Of a stretch of 12,187 nucleotides of DNA, positions 1-6,202 are shown one piece after another. How positions within the stretch are numbered: position 1 is the stretch's first letter; the number at the start of each line of letters is the position of its first letter. Below the pieces are notes generated by a model, which was not told the origin of the DNA, made no database searches, and was given only the letters and a program-made list of their open reading frames with translations. The translations under genes were made by a program, and so were the position numbers. The DNA is from Betaproteobacteria bacterium (GTDB taxonomy: Bacteria > Pseudomonadota > Gammaproteobacteria > Burkholderiales > Burkholderiaceae_C): positions 1,123-13,309 of the forward strand of contig VBDL01000235.1 in assembly GCA_005884255.1 (NCBI GenBank), given 5' to 3'.

Positions 1-933
1 GTCGTCCGGCGCCACCACGCCGAGCCCGCCGCCTTCGATCATCGCCGGCCCGCCCATGCCGACGCTGGCGTTCTTCGTCGCGATGATCACATCGCTGCAG
101 CCGAGCAGCGCCGCATTGCCGGCGAAGCAGCGCCCGGCGACGATGCCCACCCGCGGCACCTGCCCCGACAGCGCCGCATAGCGCGCAAAGCTCGTGCAGT
201 CGAGGCCGGCGACGATGGGCCAATCGACATCGCCGGGGCGCCCGCCGCCGCCCTCGGCGAACAGGACCACCGGCAATCCTTGCCGCTCGGCAATGTCGAG
301 CAGCCGGTCGGTCTTCTTGTGGTTGAACACGCCTTGCGTGCCGGCGAGCACGGTGTAGTCGTAAGCGAGCACCGCGCAGCGCGCGCGCTCCGCGCCGAAC
401 TGCGCCGCGTTGACGGTGCCGATGCCGGTGATCAGGCCATCGGCCGGCGTGTTGCGCATCAGGTCGTCGACGCTGCGCCGCGAGCGCTGCGCGGCGATGG
501 CGAGCGACCCGTATTCGACGAAGCTGCCGTCGTCGAGCAGGTCGGCCACGTTCTCGCGCGCGCTGCGCATTCCCTGCGCGTGGCGCTTGGCGATCGCGTC
601 GGGGCGCGCGGCGTCCTGCGTGAGCGCCTGTCGCTCGAGCAGCGCGGCCAAGTCGGCGCGCGGCGTGTCGAGATCGCGCGGGGTTTCGCGCGGCGCCGCG
701 GCCGCCGGCGCGCCGAGCGCGATCTCCAGCAGCCCCTGCTCCTGCTGCACCACATCGCCCACCGCGGCGTGCACCGCGAGCACGGTGCCGGCGGCAGGCG
801 CCTCCAGCGGCACCTCCATCTTCATCGATTCGAGCAGCAGCAGCACCTGACCGGCGGCCACGGCCTGGCCGGGCTGCACCTCGATGCCGATCACGCTGCC
901 ATGCACGGGCGAGCTCAGGATGTGGCGTTTCAT
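1..933 (-). CDS. Acyl-CoA carboxylase subunit, biotinyl domain fused to carboxyltransferase (3' end off window)
   Basis: Read from ATG at 933-931, this gives 311 residues with no stop before the window edge. Residues 1-75 form a biotinyl/lipoyl domain with the biotin-attachment motif ESMKME; the acceptor lysine is K38. An Ala/Pro-rich linker follows. From about residue 105 it matches the N-terminal half of the crotonase-fold carboxyltransferase of acetyl-/propionyl-CoA carboxylase beta subunits (GTQGVFNHKKTDR, LFAEGGGGRPGD, RCFAGNAAL). The expected reaction is transfer of CO2 from carboxybiotin to an acyl-CoA in the cytoplasm; the acyl substrate cannot be told from sequence. The start is supported by GGAGG (942-946) 8 nt upstream and by an in-frame stop at 970-972, so no biotin carboxylase domain is fused N-terminally. 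That partner must be encoded elsewhere. The gene is divergent from the diguanylate cyclase gene. The domain call is firm; the exact enzyme is not. Confidence 0.9.
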   Translation of the reverse strand, partial: MKRHILSSPVHGSVIGIEVQPGQAVAAGQVLLLLESMKMEVPLEAPAAGTVLAVHAAVGDVVQQEQGLLEIALGAPAAAAPRETPRDLDTPRADLAALLERQALTQDAARPDAIAKRHAQGMRSARENVADLLDDGSFVEYGSLAIAAQRSRRSVDDLMRNTPADGLITGIGTVNAAQFGAERARCAVLAYDYTVLAGTQGVFNHKKTDRLLDIAERQGLPVVLFAEGGGGRPGDVDWPIVAGLDCTSFARYAALSGQVPRVGIVAGRCFAGNAALLGCSDVIIATKNASVGMGGPAMIEGGGLGVVAPDD

Positions 934-941
934 GCGGCCAT

Positions 942-946
942 CCTCC
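942..946 (-). promoter_or_regulatory. Shine-Dalgarno of the biotinyl-carboxyltransferase gene
   Basis: GGAGG on the minus strand, 8 nt before the ATG at 933. Together with the in-frame stop just upstream (970-972) it fixes the start. The 115-bp divergent gap (934-1048) should hold promoters for both flanking genes, but I see no convincing -35/-10 pair in it. Confidence 0.7.
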
Positions 947-1048
947 GCGAGAGCGGCGGCCAGCGACCGTCACTTCGGCGACAAAGCGACACAAGCCGCA
1001 CCGCCGCAGCGACAATGGCGCCCTCGCCGCCCCCCTGCGCCGCCCCTC

Positions 1049-2938
1049 GTGAGCCCGACCCGCCTGTTGACCGTTGTCGCGCTGCTGTGCGCCGCGCTCG
1101 GCCACGCCGTGGCGGCCGACAGCGGCGAGCTCGCGCGGCTGCTCGACCGCGCACAGGCCGCGGTGCGCGTCGATCCGGAGCGCACGCGGCAACTGGCCGA
1201 GCAGGCCCTGCAGACACTGGGCCCCGGCCCCGATGCCGACGCGGCGCTGGCCGACCAGCGGCTGCGCGCGCACCTGCTGCTGTGCGATCACCACGCCGAG
1301 CGCGACCGTGCCGCCGCCGAGCAGCACGCGGCCCAGGCGCGCCTCGTGCTCCCCACCGCGGCGCGCCAGGGCCTGCGCGCGATGCTGCTCACCTGCGAGG
1401 GCGACATGCACGAGCTGGCCGGCGACAGCGCGCAGGCCGCCGCTCTTTATGAGCAGGCCGTGAATGCCGCCGAGCAGGCGCGCGACGACGAGATGCTGGG
1501 CGATGCGCTGTACAAGCGCGGCTTCCTGCGCGGCGTGCGCGGCGAGTTCGCCAACGGCCTGGCCGACCTGCGCCGCTCGCACGCGCTGTACGAGCGGCTG
1601 CACATGGAGGCACACCGCAGCACCGCGCAGGCCGCCATCGCCACGCTGTACAACCGCATGGGCGACTATGCGCAGGCCCGCCACTACTACGAGGCGGTGC
1701 TGAAGGCGCAGAAGGCCGCCGGCCTGCAGCGCGAACTGGCGGTGACGCAGCACAACCTCGGTCGCGTGCTCGAGAACCTGAAGGATTGGGACGCCGCGCA
1801 GCACGCCTTCGAAGCCGTGCTCGCACTGAGCCGCGAGATGGGCTACGCGCGCGGCGAGGCCTATGCGCTGCGCGGCCTGGCCAGCGTGCGCAACGGCCGC
1901 GGCAACCCGCAGGAGGCGCTGGCGCTGCTCGACAAGGCGAGCCAGCGCAGCCAAGGCGCCGCCGACGAACGCCTGCGCGCGCAGATCCTGCTGCAGCGGG
2001 GCATCGCGCTGCGCCTGTTGCAGCGCGATGCCGATGCCGCGATGGCGCTGGCCGACGCGCTGGAAGTCTTTCGCAAGGCCGACTCGATGGCCGAGCAAGC
2101 GCTGGCGCATGGCGAGCTGGCCGCCGCCCTCGCGGCGCAAGGCGACTGGCGCGGCGCCTATCAGCATCAGGCGCAGTTCAAGCAGGTGTCCGACCAGCTG
2201 CTGCACCGCCAGCTCGACGAGCGCTTCGCCACGCTGAAGGTGGAGTTCGACACCGCGGCGAAGGACAAGGAGAACGCGCTGCTGCAACGCGAGAAGGCGG
2301 CCACCGAGCTGGCGCTGGAAGAGCAGCGCCGCGCCGGCCGCTGGCAGAAGGCGGTGCTGGTGCTCGCCGCGCTGCTGGCCGCCGTGCTCGCCACGCTGGT
2401 GTGGCGCCATCGGCGCACCAGCCAGCGCATGCGCCAGCTGGCGATGACCGACGAGCTCACAGGCCTGCCCAACCGTCGCCATGTGCTGCAGTGCCTGGGC
2501 GAGCTGCTGGCGCAGACACCGCCGCGCTGCGCGCTGCTGATCGCCGATCTCGACCACTTCAAGTCCATCAACGACGAGCATGGCCACCTGGTCGGCGACG
2601 AGGTGCTGCGCGCAGTGGCCGAGTCGCTGCGCGACAGCGCGCGCGAGCCGATGCTGCTCGGCCGCCTGGGTGGCGAGGAATTCCTCGTCGTGCTGCCCGA
2701 GGCCGATCTCGAAAGCGCGCAGCAGGTCGGCAACCGCCTGCGTGCCGAGATCAGCGCGCTCGACGTGAGCCGCTTTCTGCCGACGCGCCGCCTCACCGTG
2801 AGCCTGGGCGCCACCGCGGCGCGCGAAGGAGACACCGTGGGCAGCATGCTCGGCCGCGCCGACCAGGCGCTGTACCGCGCGAAGGAAGGCGGCCGCGATC
2901 GCGTGGTCTCGCTGGAGAACGTGGCGCAAGCCGCTTAG
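1049..2938 (+). CDS. TPR-containing membrane diguanylate cyclase (GGDEF)
   Basis: Predicted to make cyclic di-GMP from two GTP in the cytoplasm, controlled by a periplasmic TPR domain. I start it at GTG 1049 (629 aa) because this puts a classic signal sequence at the N-terminus: short basic region (SPTR), hydrophobic LLTVVALLCAALGHAVA, and AVA|AD cleavage. The open frame reaches back to 884, but that extra part overlaps the divergent gene and is low-complexity. Residues about 115-375 are TPR-like helical pairs (e.g. LYNRMGDYAQARHYYEAVL). A charged coiled coil spans about 385-430, one membrane helix about 435-453, and GGDEF about 465-625. The GGDEF domain has MTDELTGLPNRR, DLDHFKSIND and an active-site GGEEF at 541-545, so it should be catalytic. 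The inhibitory RxxD site is REPM (532-535), so product inhibition may be lost. No Shine-Dalgarno is evident before the GTG. The gene stands alone. Confidence 0.9.
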   Translation: MSPTRLLTVVALLCAALGHAVAADSGELARLLDRAQAAVRVDPERTRQLAEQALQTLGPGPDADAALADQRLRAHLLLCDHHAERDRAAAEQHAAQARLVLPTAARQGLRAMLLTCEGDMHELAGDSAQAAALYEQAVNAAEQARDDEMLGDALYKRGFLRGVRGEFANGLADLRRSHALYERLHMEAHRSTAQAAIATLYNRMGDYAQARHYYEAVLKAQKAAGLQRELAVTQHNLGRVLENLKDWDAAQHAFEAVLALSREMGYARGEAYALRGLASVRNGRGNPQEALALLDKASQRSQGAADERLRAQILLQRGIALRLLQRDADAAMALADALEVFRKADSMAEQALAHGELAAALAAQGDWRGAYQHQAQFKQVSDQLLHRQLDERFATLKVEFDTAAKDKENALLQREKAATELALEEQRRAGRWQKAVLVLAALLAAVLATLVWRHRRTSQRMRQLAMTDELTGLPNRRHVLQCLGELLAQTPPRCALLIADLDHFKSINDEHGHLVGDEVLRAVAESLRDSAREPMLLGRLGGEEFLVVLPEADLESAQQVGNRLRAEISALDVSRFLPTRRLTVSLGATAAREGDTVGSMLGRADQALYRAKEGGRDRVVSLENVAQAA

Positions 2939-3064
2939 GCGTGCCGCCGCAGCTCGCGTTCGCGACTTGACGTTTTCCCTTCCCCCGAGCTTTCCCTCGG
3001 TTGACACGAGGCAGCGCTGTCCCGTCCGTTCGCTGTAAGCCGGTGTGCCTACGGTGTAGGGGTC
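2939..3064 (+). promoter_or_regulatory. Intergenic leader of the hybrid kinase gene, with TTGACA box and SD-masking hairpin
   Basis: The gap holds an exact TTGACA at 3001-3006, but no good -10 lies 16-18 bp downstream, so the promoter is only possible. The box sits in the loop of a small dyad, CCTCG (2995-2999) / CGAGG (3007-3011). Just before the start codon, CCTAC (3048-3052) and GTAGG (3056-3060) can pair and would cover part of the AGGGG Shine-Dalgarno (3058-3062), which is only 2 nt from ATG 3065. A weak stem TCGCG-TT-CGCGA (2954-2965) follows the cyclase gene but lacks an adjacent T-run. Confidence 0.3.
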
Positions 3065-5674
3065 ATGAAGCTCGACCCCGTGCTCGGCCGGCAGTTGCGA
3101 CGCACGCTGGAGCTGCCCAGCGATGCAGCCCTCGGCGCCTGGCTCAACGCGCTGCTCGACGGCGACCGTGCCAGCCGCGCGCAGCAGGTCGATGCGCTGC
3201 GCATGCTGCTGCGCCTGGTGGACGACAGCTACGTGCAGCACCGGCGCGATGCCGCGCTGCGCACGCGCAGCCTGATGCTGTCGTCCGAGGAGCTGATCGT
3301 GGCCAACGAGCGGCTGCGCGCCGAGATGCAGGCGCAGCAGCTGGCCAGCGAGGCCCAGGCGGCCGCCGAGGCCTCCAGCCGCGCCAAGGGTGAGTTCCTC
3401 GCCAGCATGAGCCACGAGATCCGCACGCCGATGAACTGCATCCTGGGCCTGGTGGACCTGGCGCTCGCCGGCGAGCTGAGCGGGCCGCAGCGCCGCTACC
3501 TCACGCTGGCGCGCTCGTCGGCCGGCTCGCTGCTGAGCATCATCGACGACATCCTCGACGTCTCGCGCATGGAGGCCGGGCGGCTGAAGGTGGAGGAGCT
3601 GCCCTTCGAGCTGGAGCCGCTGTTGCGCGACGCGCTGGAGCCGCTGGAGCCGCGGGCGCGCGAGAAGGGCGTGGCGCTGACGCTCGAGCTCGACGGCGCG
3701 TTGCCGCCCGAGGGCCTGGGCGACCCGATGCGCCTGCGCCAGGTGCTCGTGAACCTGGTCGGCAACGCCGTCAAGTTCACGCGCGAAGGCAGCATCCGCG
3801 TGCGCGCGCAGCCGCGCCGCACGGCCGGCGAGCGGCGGCTGCATTTGAGCGTCATCGACACTGGCGTCGGCATCCCGGCCGACAAGCTCGAGCACATCTT
3901 CGAATCGTTCGCGCAGGCCGATGCGTCGGTCAGTCGCGAGTTCGGCGGCAGCGGCTTGGGCCTGACCATCTCGCGCCGGTTGTGCGCGCTGATGGGCGGG
4001 CGGCTGTGGGCCGAGAGCGAGCCCGGGCTGGGCAGCGCATTCCACGTCGAGCTGCCGTGGAAGCGCGCACCGCATCCGCAGCCTGCGGGACGTCTGGCGT
4101 CGCCGCTGGCCATGGCCGAGCGAATGGCCGCCCGCGCGGCCGGCGACGAGCCCGCGGACGACACGCTCGAGCTGCCACCCGATCCTCCTCGGGGGCCGGG
4201 CGTCCTGGAGGTTCTGCTGGTCGACGACCATGCGCTGAACCAGTACCTCGCAACGAGCATGGTGCGCCACATGGGCCATCGGGTGACCTGCGCCGCGACC
4301 GGCGCCGAGGCGCTGCAGTGGCTGGAGCAACGCAGCTTCGACCTGCTGCTGCTGGACGTGCAGCTGCCCGGGATGGGCGGGCTGGAGGTCGCGCAGCGCA
4401 TCCGCGAGCGCGAGCGCGCGCAAGGCGGGCATGTGCCGATCGTCGCGCTGTCGGCCCACGCGATGCCGGCCGACCGCGAGCGCAGCCTGGCCGCCGGCAT
4501 GGACGATCACCTGGCCAAGCCGATCGATCGCGAGCGGCTGGGCGCAGTGCTGCAGCTATTGAAGCGCTCGCCGCCGGCCGCCCGCCCGGCGGCCTACCAT
4601 CGCGGCCTCTCTCTCTTCGTGCCGGAGTTGCGCATGACCACCGCCCTCGCCTCGCTCACCAACGACCAGATCCGCCTCGCCGCCCGCCCGGTGGGGTTGC
4701 CGACGCGCGCCAACTGGCAATTCACGCAGGAGAGCGTGGCCGAACCGGCCGACGGTGGTGTCGTGGTGCAGGTGCTGTACCTGTCGCTCGACCCGGCGAT
4801 GCGTGGCTGGATGAATGAGGGCAAGAGCTACATCCCGCCGGTCAACATCGGCGAGGTGATGCGCGCCGGCGGCGTGGGCCGCGTGATCGCATCGAAGCAC
4901 CCGAAGTTCGCCGTCGGCGATGCGGTGAGCGGGGCTTTTAGCGTGCAGCGCTACGCCAGCATCCCGGCCGAGCAGATCCAGCGCAGCGGCCTCGTGAAAA
5001 TCGACCTCAAGGCGGGCTCGTGGACGCAGTGGCTCAACGTGCTCGGCATGCCCGGCATGACCGGCTACTTCGGCCTGATGGACATCGGGCAACCGAAGGC
5101 CGGCGAAACGGTGGTGGTCAGCGGCGCAGCGGGCGCGGTGGGCCAGACGGTGGGGCAGCTCGCAAAGCGCAAGGGCCTGCGCGCGGTCGGCATCGCCGGT
5201 GGGCCGGCGAAGTGCGAGTGGGTGGTGAAGGAGCTCGGCTTCGACGCCTGCATCGACTACAAGAGCGGCTCGGTGAAGGACGGCTTGAAGCAGCACTGCC
5301 CGAACGGCGTGGACATCTATTTCGACAACGTCGGCGGCGAGATCCTCGACACCGTGCTGACGCGCATCAACCGCAAGGCGCGCATCATCATCTGCGGCGC
5401 GATCAGCCAGTACAACAACACCACGGCCGTGCAAGGGCCGAAGAACTACATGTCGCTGCTGGTCAACCGCGCACGCATGGAAGGCATGGTGGTGTTCGAC
5501 TATGCCGACCGCTACCACCTTGCGGTGGCGGAAATGGCGCAGTACCTGAAGGACGGTGTGATGAAGAGCAAGGAAGATGTCGTGACGGGCCTCGACACCT
5601 TCCCCGAGACGCTGCTCAAGCTCTTCAACGGCGAGAACTTCGGCAAGCTGGTCCTGCAGGTAGCTGCGCCCTGA
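3065..5674 (+). CDS. Hybrid histidine kinase-receiver, frame continuous with an MDR oxidoreductase (869 aa)
   Basis: Residues 1-523 are a soluble hybrid sensor kinase with no membrane segment. A helical N-terminus of unknown fold (1-80) leads into a coiled coil (about 80-110). The HisKA domain has SHEIRTPMN with phospho-acceptor H117. The HATPase domain has N-box NLVGNAVKF (about 230), G1 DTGVGIPA (about 265) and G2 GGSGLGLTI (about 295). The receiver domain (about 382-500) has acidic pair D387-D388, phospho-acceptor D431 in LLLLDVQLPGMGG, and K485. No stop follows. The frame runs through a 22-residue linker (about 502-523) that looks like former intergenic DNA, with less biased codons (CTA, TTG, TCT), and then through a full oxidoreductase (524-869). 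Either this is a true kinase-enzyme fusion, or the kinase stop has been lost by mutation or by a one-base error; a TGA lies out of frame at 4560-4562. The kinase call is firm; the single-polypeptide call is uncertain. The output partner is unknown. Confidence 0.75.
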   Translation: MKLDPVLGRQLRRTLELPSDAALGAWLNALLDGDRASRAQQVDALRMLLRLVDDSYVQHRRDAALRTRSLMLSSEELIVANERLRAEMQAQQLASEAQAAAEASSRAKGEFLASMSHEIRTPMNCILGLVDLALAGELSGPQRRYLTLARSSAGSLLSIIDDILDVSRMEAGRLKVEELPFELEPLLRDALEPLEPRAREKGVALTLELDGALPPEGLGDPMRLRQVLVNLVGNAVKFTREGSIRVRAQPRRTAGERRLHLSVIDTGVGIPADKLEHIFESFAQADASVSREFGGSGLGLTISRRLCALMGGRLWAESEPGLGSAFHVELPWKRAPHPQPAGRLASPLAMAERMAARAAGDEPADDTLELPPDPPRGPGVLEVLLVDDHALNQYLATSMVRHMGHRVTCAATGAEALQWLEQRSFDLLLLDVQLPGMGGLEVAQRIRERERAQGGHVPIVALSAHAMPADRERSLAAGMDDHLAKPIDRERLGAVLQLLKRSPPAARPAAYHRGLSLFVPELRMTTALASLTNDQIRLAARPVGLPTRANWQFTQESVAEPADGGVVVQVLYLSLDPAMRGWMNEGKSYIPPVNIGEVMRAGGVGRVIASKHPKFAVGDAVSGAFSVQRYASIPAEQIQRSGLVKIDLKAGSWTQWLNVLGMPGMTGYFGLMDIGQPKAGETVVVSGAAGAVGQTVGQLAKRKGLRAVGIAGGPAKCEWVVKELGFDACIDYKSGSVKDGLKQHCPNGVDIYFDNVGGEILDTVLTRINRKARIIICGAISQYNNTTAVQGPKNYMSLLVNRARMEGMVVFDYADRYHLAVAEMAQYLKDGVMKSKEDVVTGLDTFPETLLKLFNGENFGKLVLQVAAP
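4624..4627 (+). promoter_or_regulatory. Internal Shine-Dalgarno for the oxidoreductase start
   Basis: GGAG 6 nt before ATG 4634, inside the frame of the kinase ORF. It is a normal ribosome site and indicates that the oxidoreductase can be translated separately. A TACCAT box at 4595-4600 resembles a -10 element, but no -35 is found at the right distance. Confidence 0.55.
4634..5674 (+). CDS. NADP-dependent MDR-family oxidoreductase, CurA/YncB type
   Basis: A complete 346-aa zinc-independent medium-chain dehydrogenase/reductase, read from the internal ATG with its own GGAG. It aligns along its length with the E. coli curcumin reductase CurA (YncB) and prostaglandin/leukotriene reductase-like group: YLSLDPAMRGWM near the N-terminus, KSYIPPVNIG with the Tyr conserved in this group, the Rossmann glycine motif GAAGAVGQTVGQ (about 163-174), YFDNVGG (about 229-235), and the terminal NGENFGKLVLQV. 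The family reduces the C=C bond of alpha,beta-unsaturated ketones or aldehydes with NADPH in the cytoplasm; the natural substrate is not predictable. Length and both ends match stand-alone family members, which argues that this is the original gene unit and that linkage to the upstream kinase frame is secondary. It converges on a small minus-strand gene with only 7 bp between the stops. Confidence 0.85.
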   Translation: MTTALASLTNDQIRLAARPVGLPTRANWQFTQESVAEPADGGVVVQVLYLSLDPAMRGWMNEGKSYIPPVNIGEVMRAGGVGRVIASKHPKFAVGDAVSGAFSVQRYASIPAEQIQRSGLVKIDLKAGSWTQWLNVLGMPGMTGYFGLMDIGQPKAGETVVVSGAAGAVGQTVGQLAKRKGLRAVGIAGGPAKCEWVVKELGFDACIDYKSGSVKDGLKQHCPNGVDIYFDNVGGEILDTVLTRINRKARIIICGAISQYNNTTAVQGPKNYMSLLVNRARMEGMVVFDYADRYHLAVAEMAQYLKDGVMKSKEDVVTGLDTFPETLLKLFNGENFGKLVLQVAAP

Positions 5675-5681
5675 TCCGGCG

Positions 5682-5975
5682 TTACTTCACCGGCTGCGTC
5701 GTGTCGCTGGTCGGCTCGGCGCTCTCGCTCTTGTCGGGCTTCTTCGCCGGCTTCTTCTTCGCCTTGGGCGCCGTCTTGGTATCAGCGGCCGGGCTGCGCA
5801 CGGTGCTGCCCGGCGTCAGGTCCTTGGCCGACGTGTCCTGATCCTGCACCTGCGTGCCCGGCGCGTTGGGTGACGCGCCAGTGGTGCCAGTGCTCGAGCC
5901 TTGCGCCTGGGCCACCCCCAGAGTCAGACAGGCCGCGGCGGCCAGCAGGGACAGGCGGATCGACGTTCTGGTCAT
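5682..5975 (-). CDS. Small exported Lys-rich protein, unknown function
   Basis: 97 aa. It starts at ATG 5975-5973 behind a strong AAGGAG, 6 nt upstream. Residues 1-24 are a clear Sec signal peptide: MTRTSIR, then hydrophobic LSLLAAAACLTLGV, and cleavage after AQA. C16 lacks a lipobox leucine at -3, so signal peptidase I is more likely than lipidation. The mature part is low-complexity: a Ser/Thr/Gly/Gln stretch, then a basic cluster (KAKKKPAKKPDK) and an acidic/Thr tail ending TQPVK. No fold, catalytic motif or known family is recognised; it is probably disordered in the periplasm. A TAGCAT element on the minus strand (6032-6027) could be its -10, placing the transcript start at the leader hairpin. 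It may be stress-related, but nothing in the sequence proves this. Confidence 0.75.
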   Translation of the reverse strand: MTRTSIRLSLLAAAACLTLGVAQAQGSSTGTTGASPNAPGTQVQDQDTSAKDLTPGSTVRSPAADTKTAPKAKKKPAKKPDKSESAEPTSDTTQPVK

Positions 5976-5990
5976 GAGATCTCCTTCAGG

Positions 5991-6019
5991 AAAAAGAAAC
6001 GCCGTCAGGATCGACGGCG
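5991..6019 (-). terminator. Terminator-shaped hairpin in the leader of the small exported protein gene
   Basis: On the minus strand CGCCGTC (6019-6013), a 6-nt loop GATCCT, then GACGGCG (6006-6000) form a perfect 7-bp GC-rich stem, followed directly by TTTCTTTTT (5999-5991). This has the form of an intrinsic terminator and lies just upstream of the AAGGAG of the gene starting at 5975. It could act as an attenuator, as a 5' stabilising stem, or as a block to antisense read-through from the region of the large kinase. Confidence 0.45.
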
Positions 6020-6064
6020 CCAGCGCATGCTAGGCAGCCACGCCCGAACAACGCGTCCCCGGCT

Positions 6065-6168
6065 GTAAGCGGCTGCACCCCAGGTGCGGGCGGCCGTTCG
6101 GCCCGCCGGCGGTTACCACCGGCGCTGCCGCGGGTAACGCCTGCAAGCATCGGGGCGTAAACGCTGTA
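6065..6168. promoter_or_regulatory. Repeated GTAA-containing motifs upstream of the five-PAS kinase
   Basis: Three similar direct motifs occur: GTAAGCGGCTGCA (6065-6077), GTAACGCCTGCA (6134-6145) and GTAAACGCTGTA (6157-6168). Their starts are 69 and 23 bp apart. An inverted copy of the core, GTTACC (6112-6117), pairs as a dyad with GGTAAC (6133-6138), 21 bp centre to centre, or about two helical turns. This is the arrangement of a site for a dimeric regulator. It sits 35-138 bp before ATG 6203 and could serve this gene and the divergent small gene. No regulator is identified. Confidence 0.35.
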
Positions 6169-6202
6169 TCGAAAGACCGGCGCACGGGGCTAGGATCAGC
6201 CC

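Noticed and set aside
884..1048. Upstream ATG extension of the diguanylate cyclase (55 extra codons)
   Set aside because: It overlaps the divergent gene and its ribosome site, has low-complexity sequence, and would bury the signal peptide that fits a start at GTG 1049.
280..1452. Plus-strand open frame (390 codons) across the left gene and the start of the cyclase
   Set aside because: It is antisense to the biotinyl-carboxyltransferase domain and then out of frame with the cyclase; its composition is Arg/Ala-rich shadow.
2954..2976. Terminator after the cyclase gene (TCGCG-TT-CGCGA, then TTTT)
   Set aside because: The loop is only 2 nt and the T-run is 7 nt away from the stem; too weak to call.
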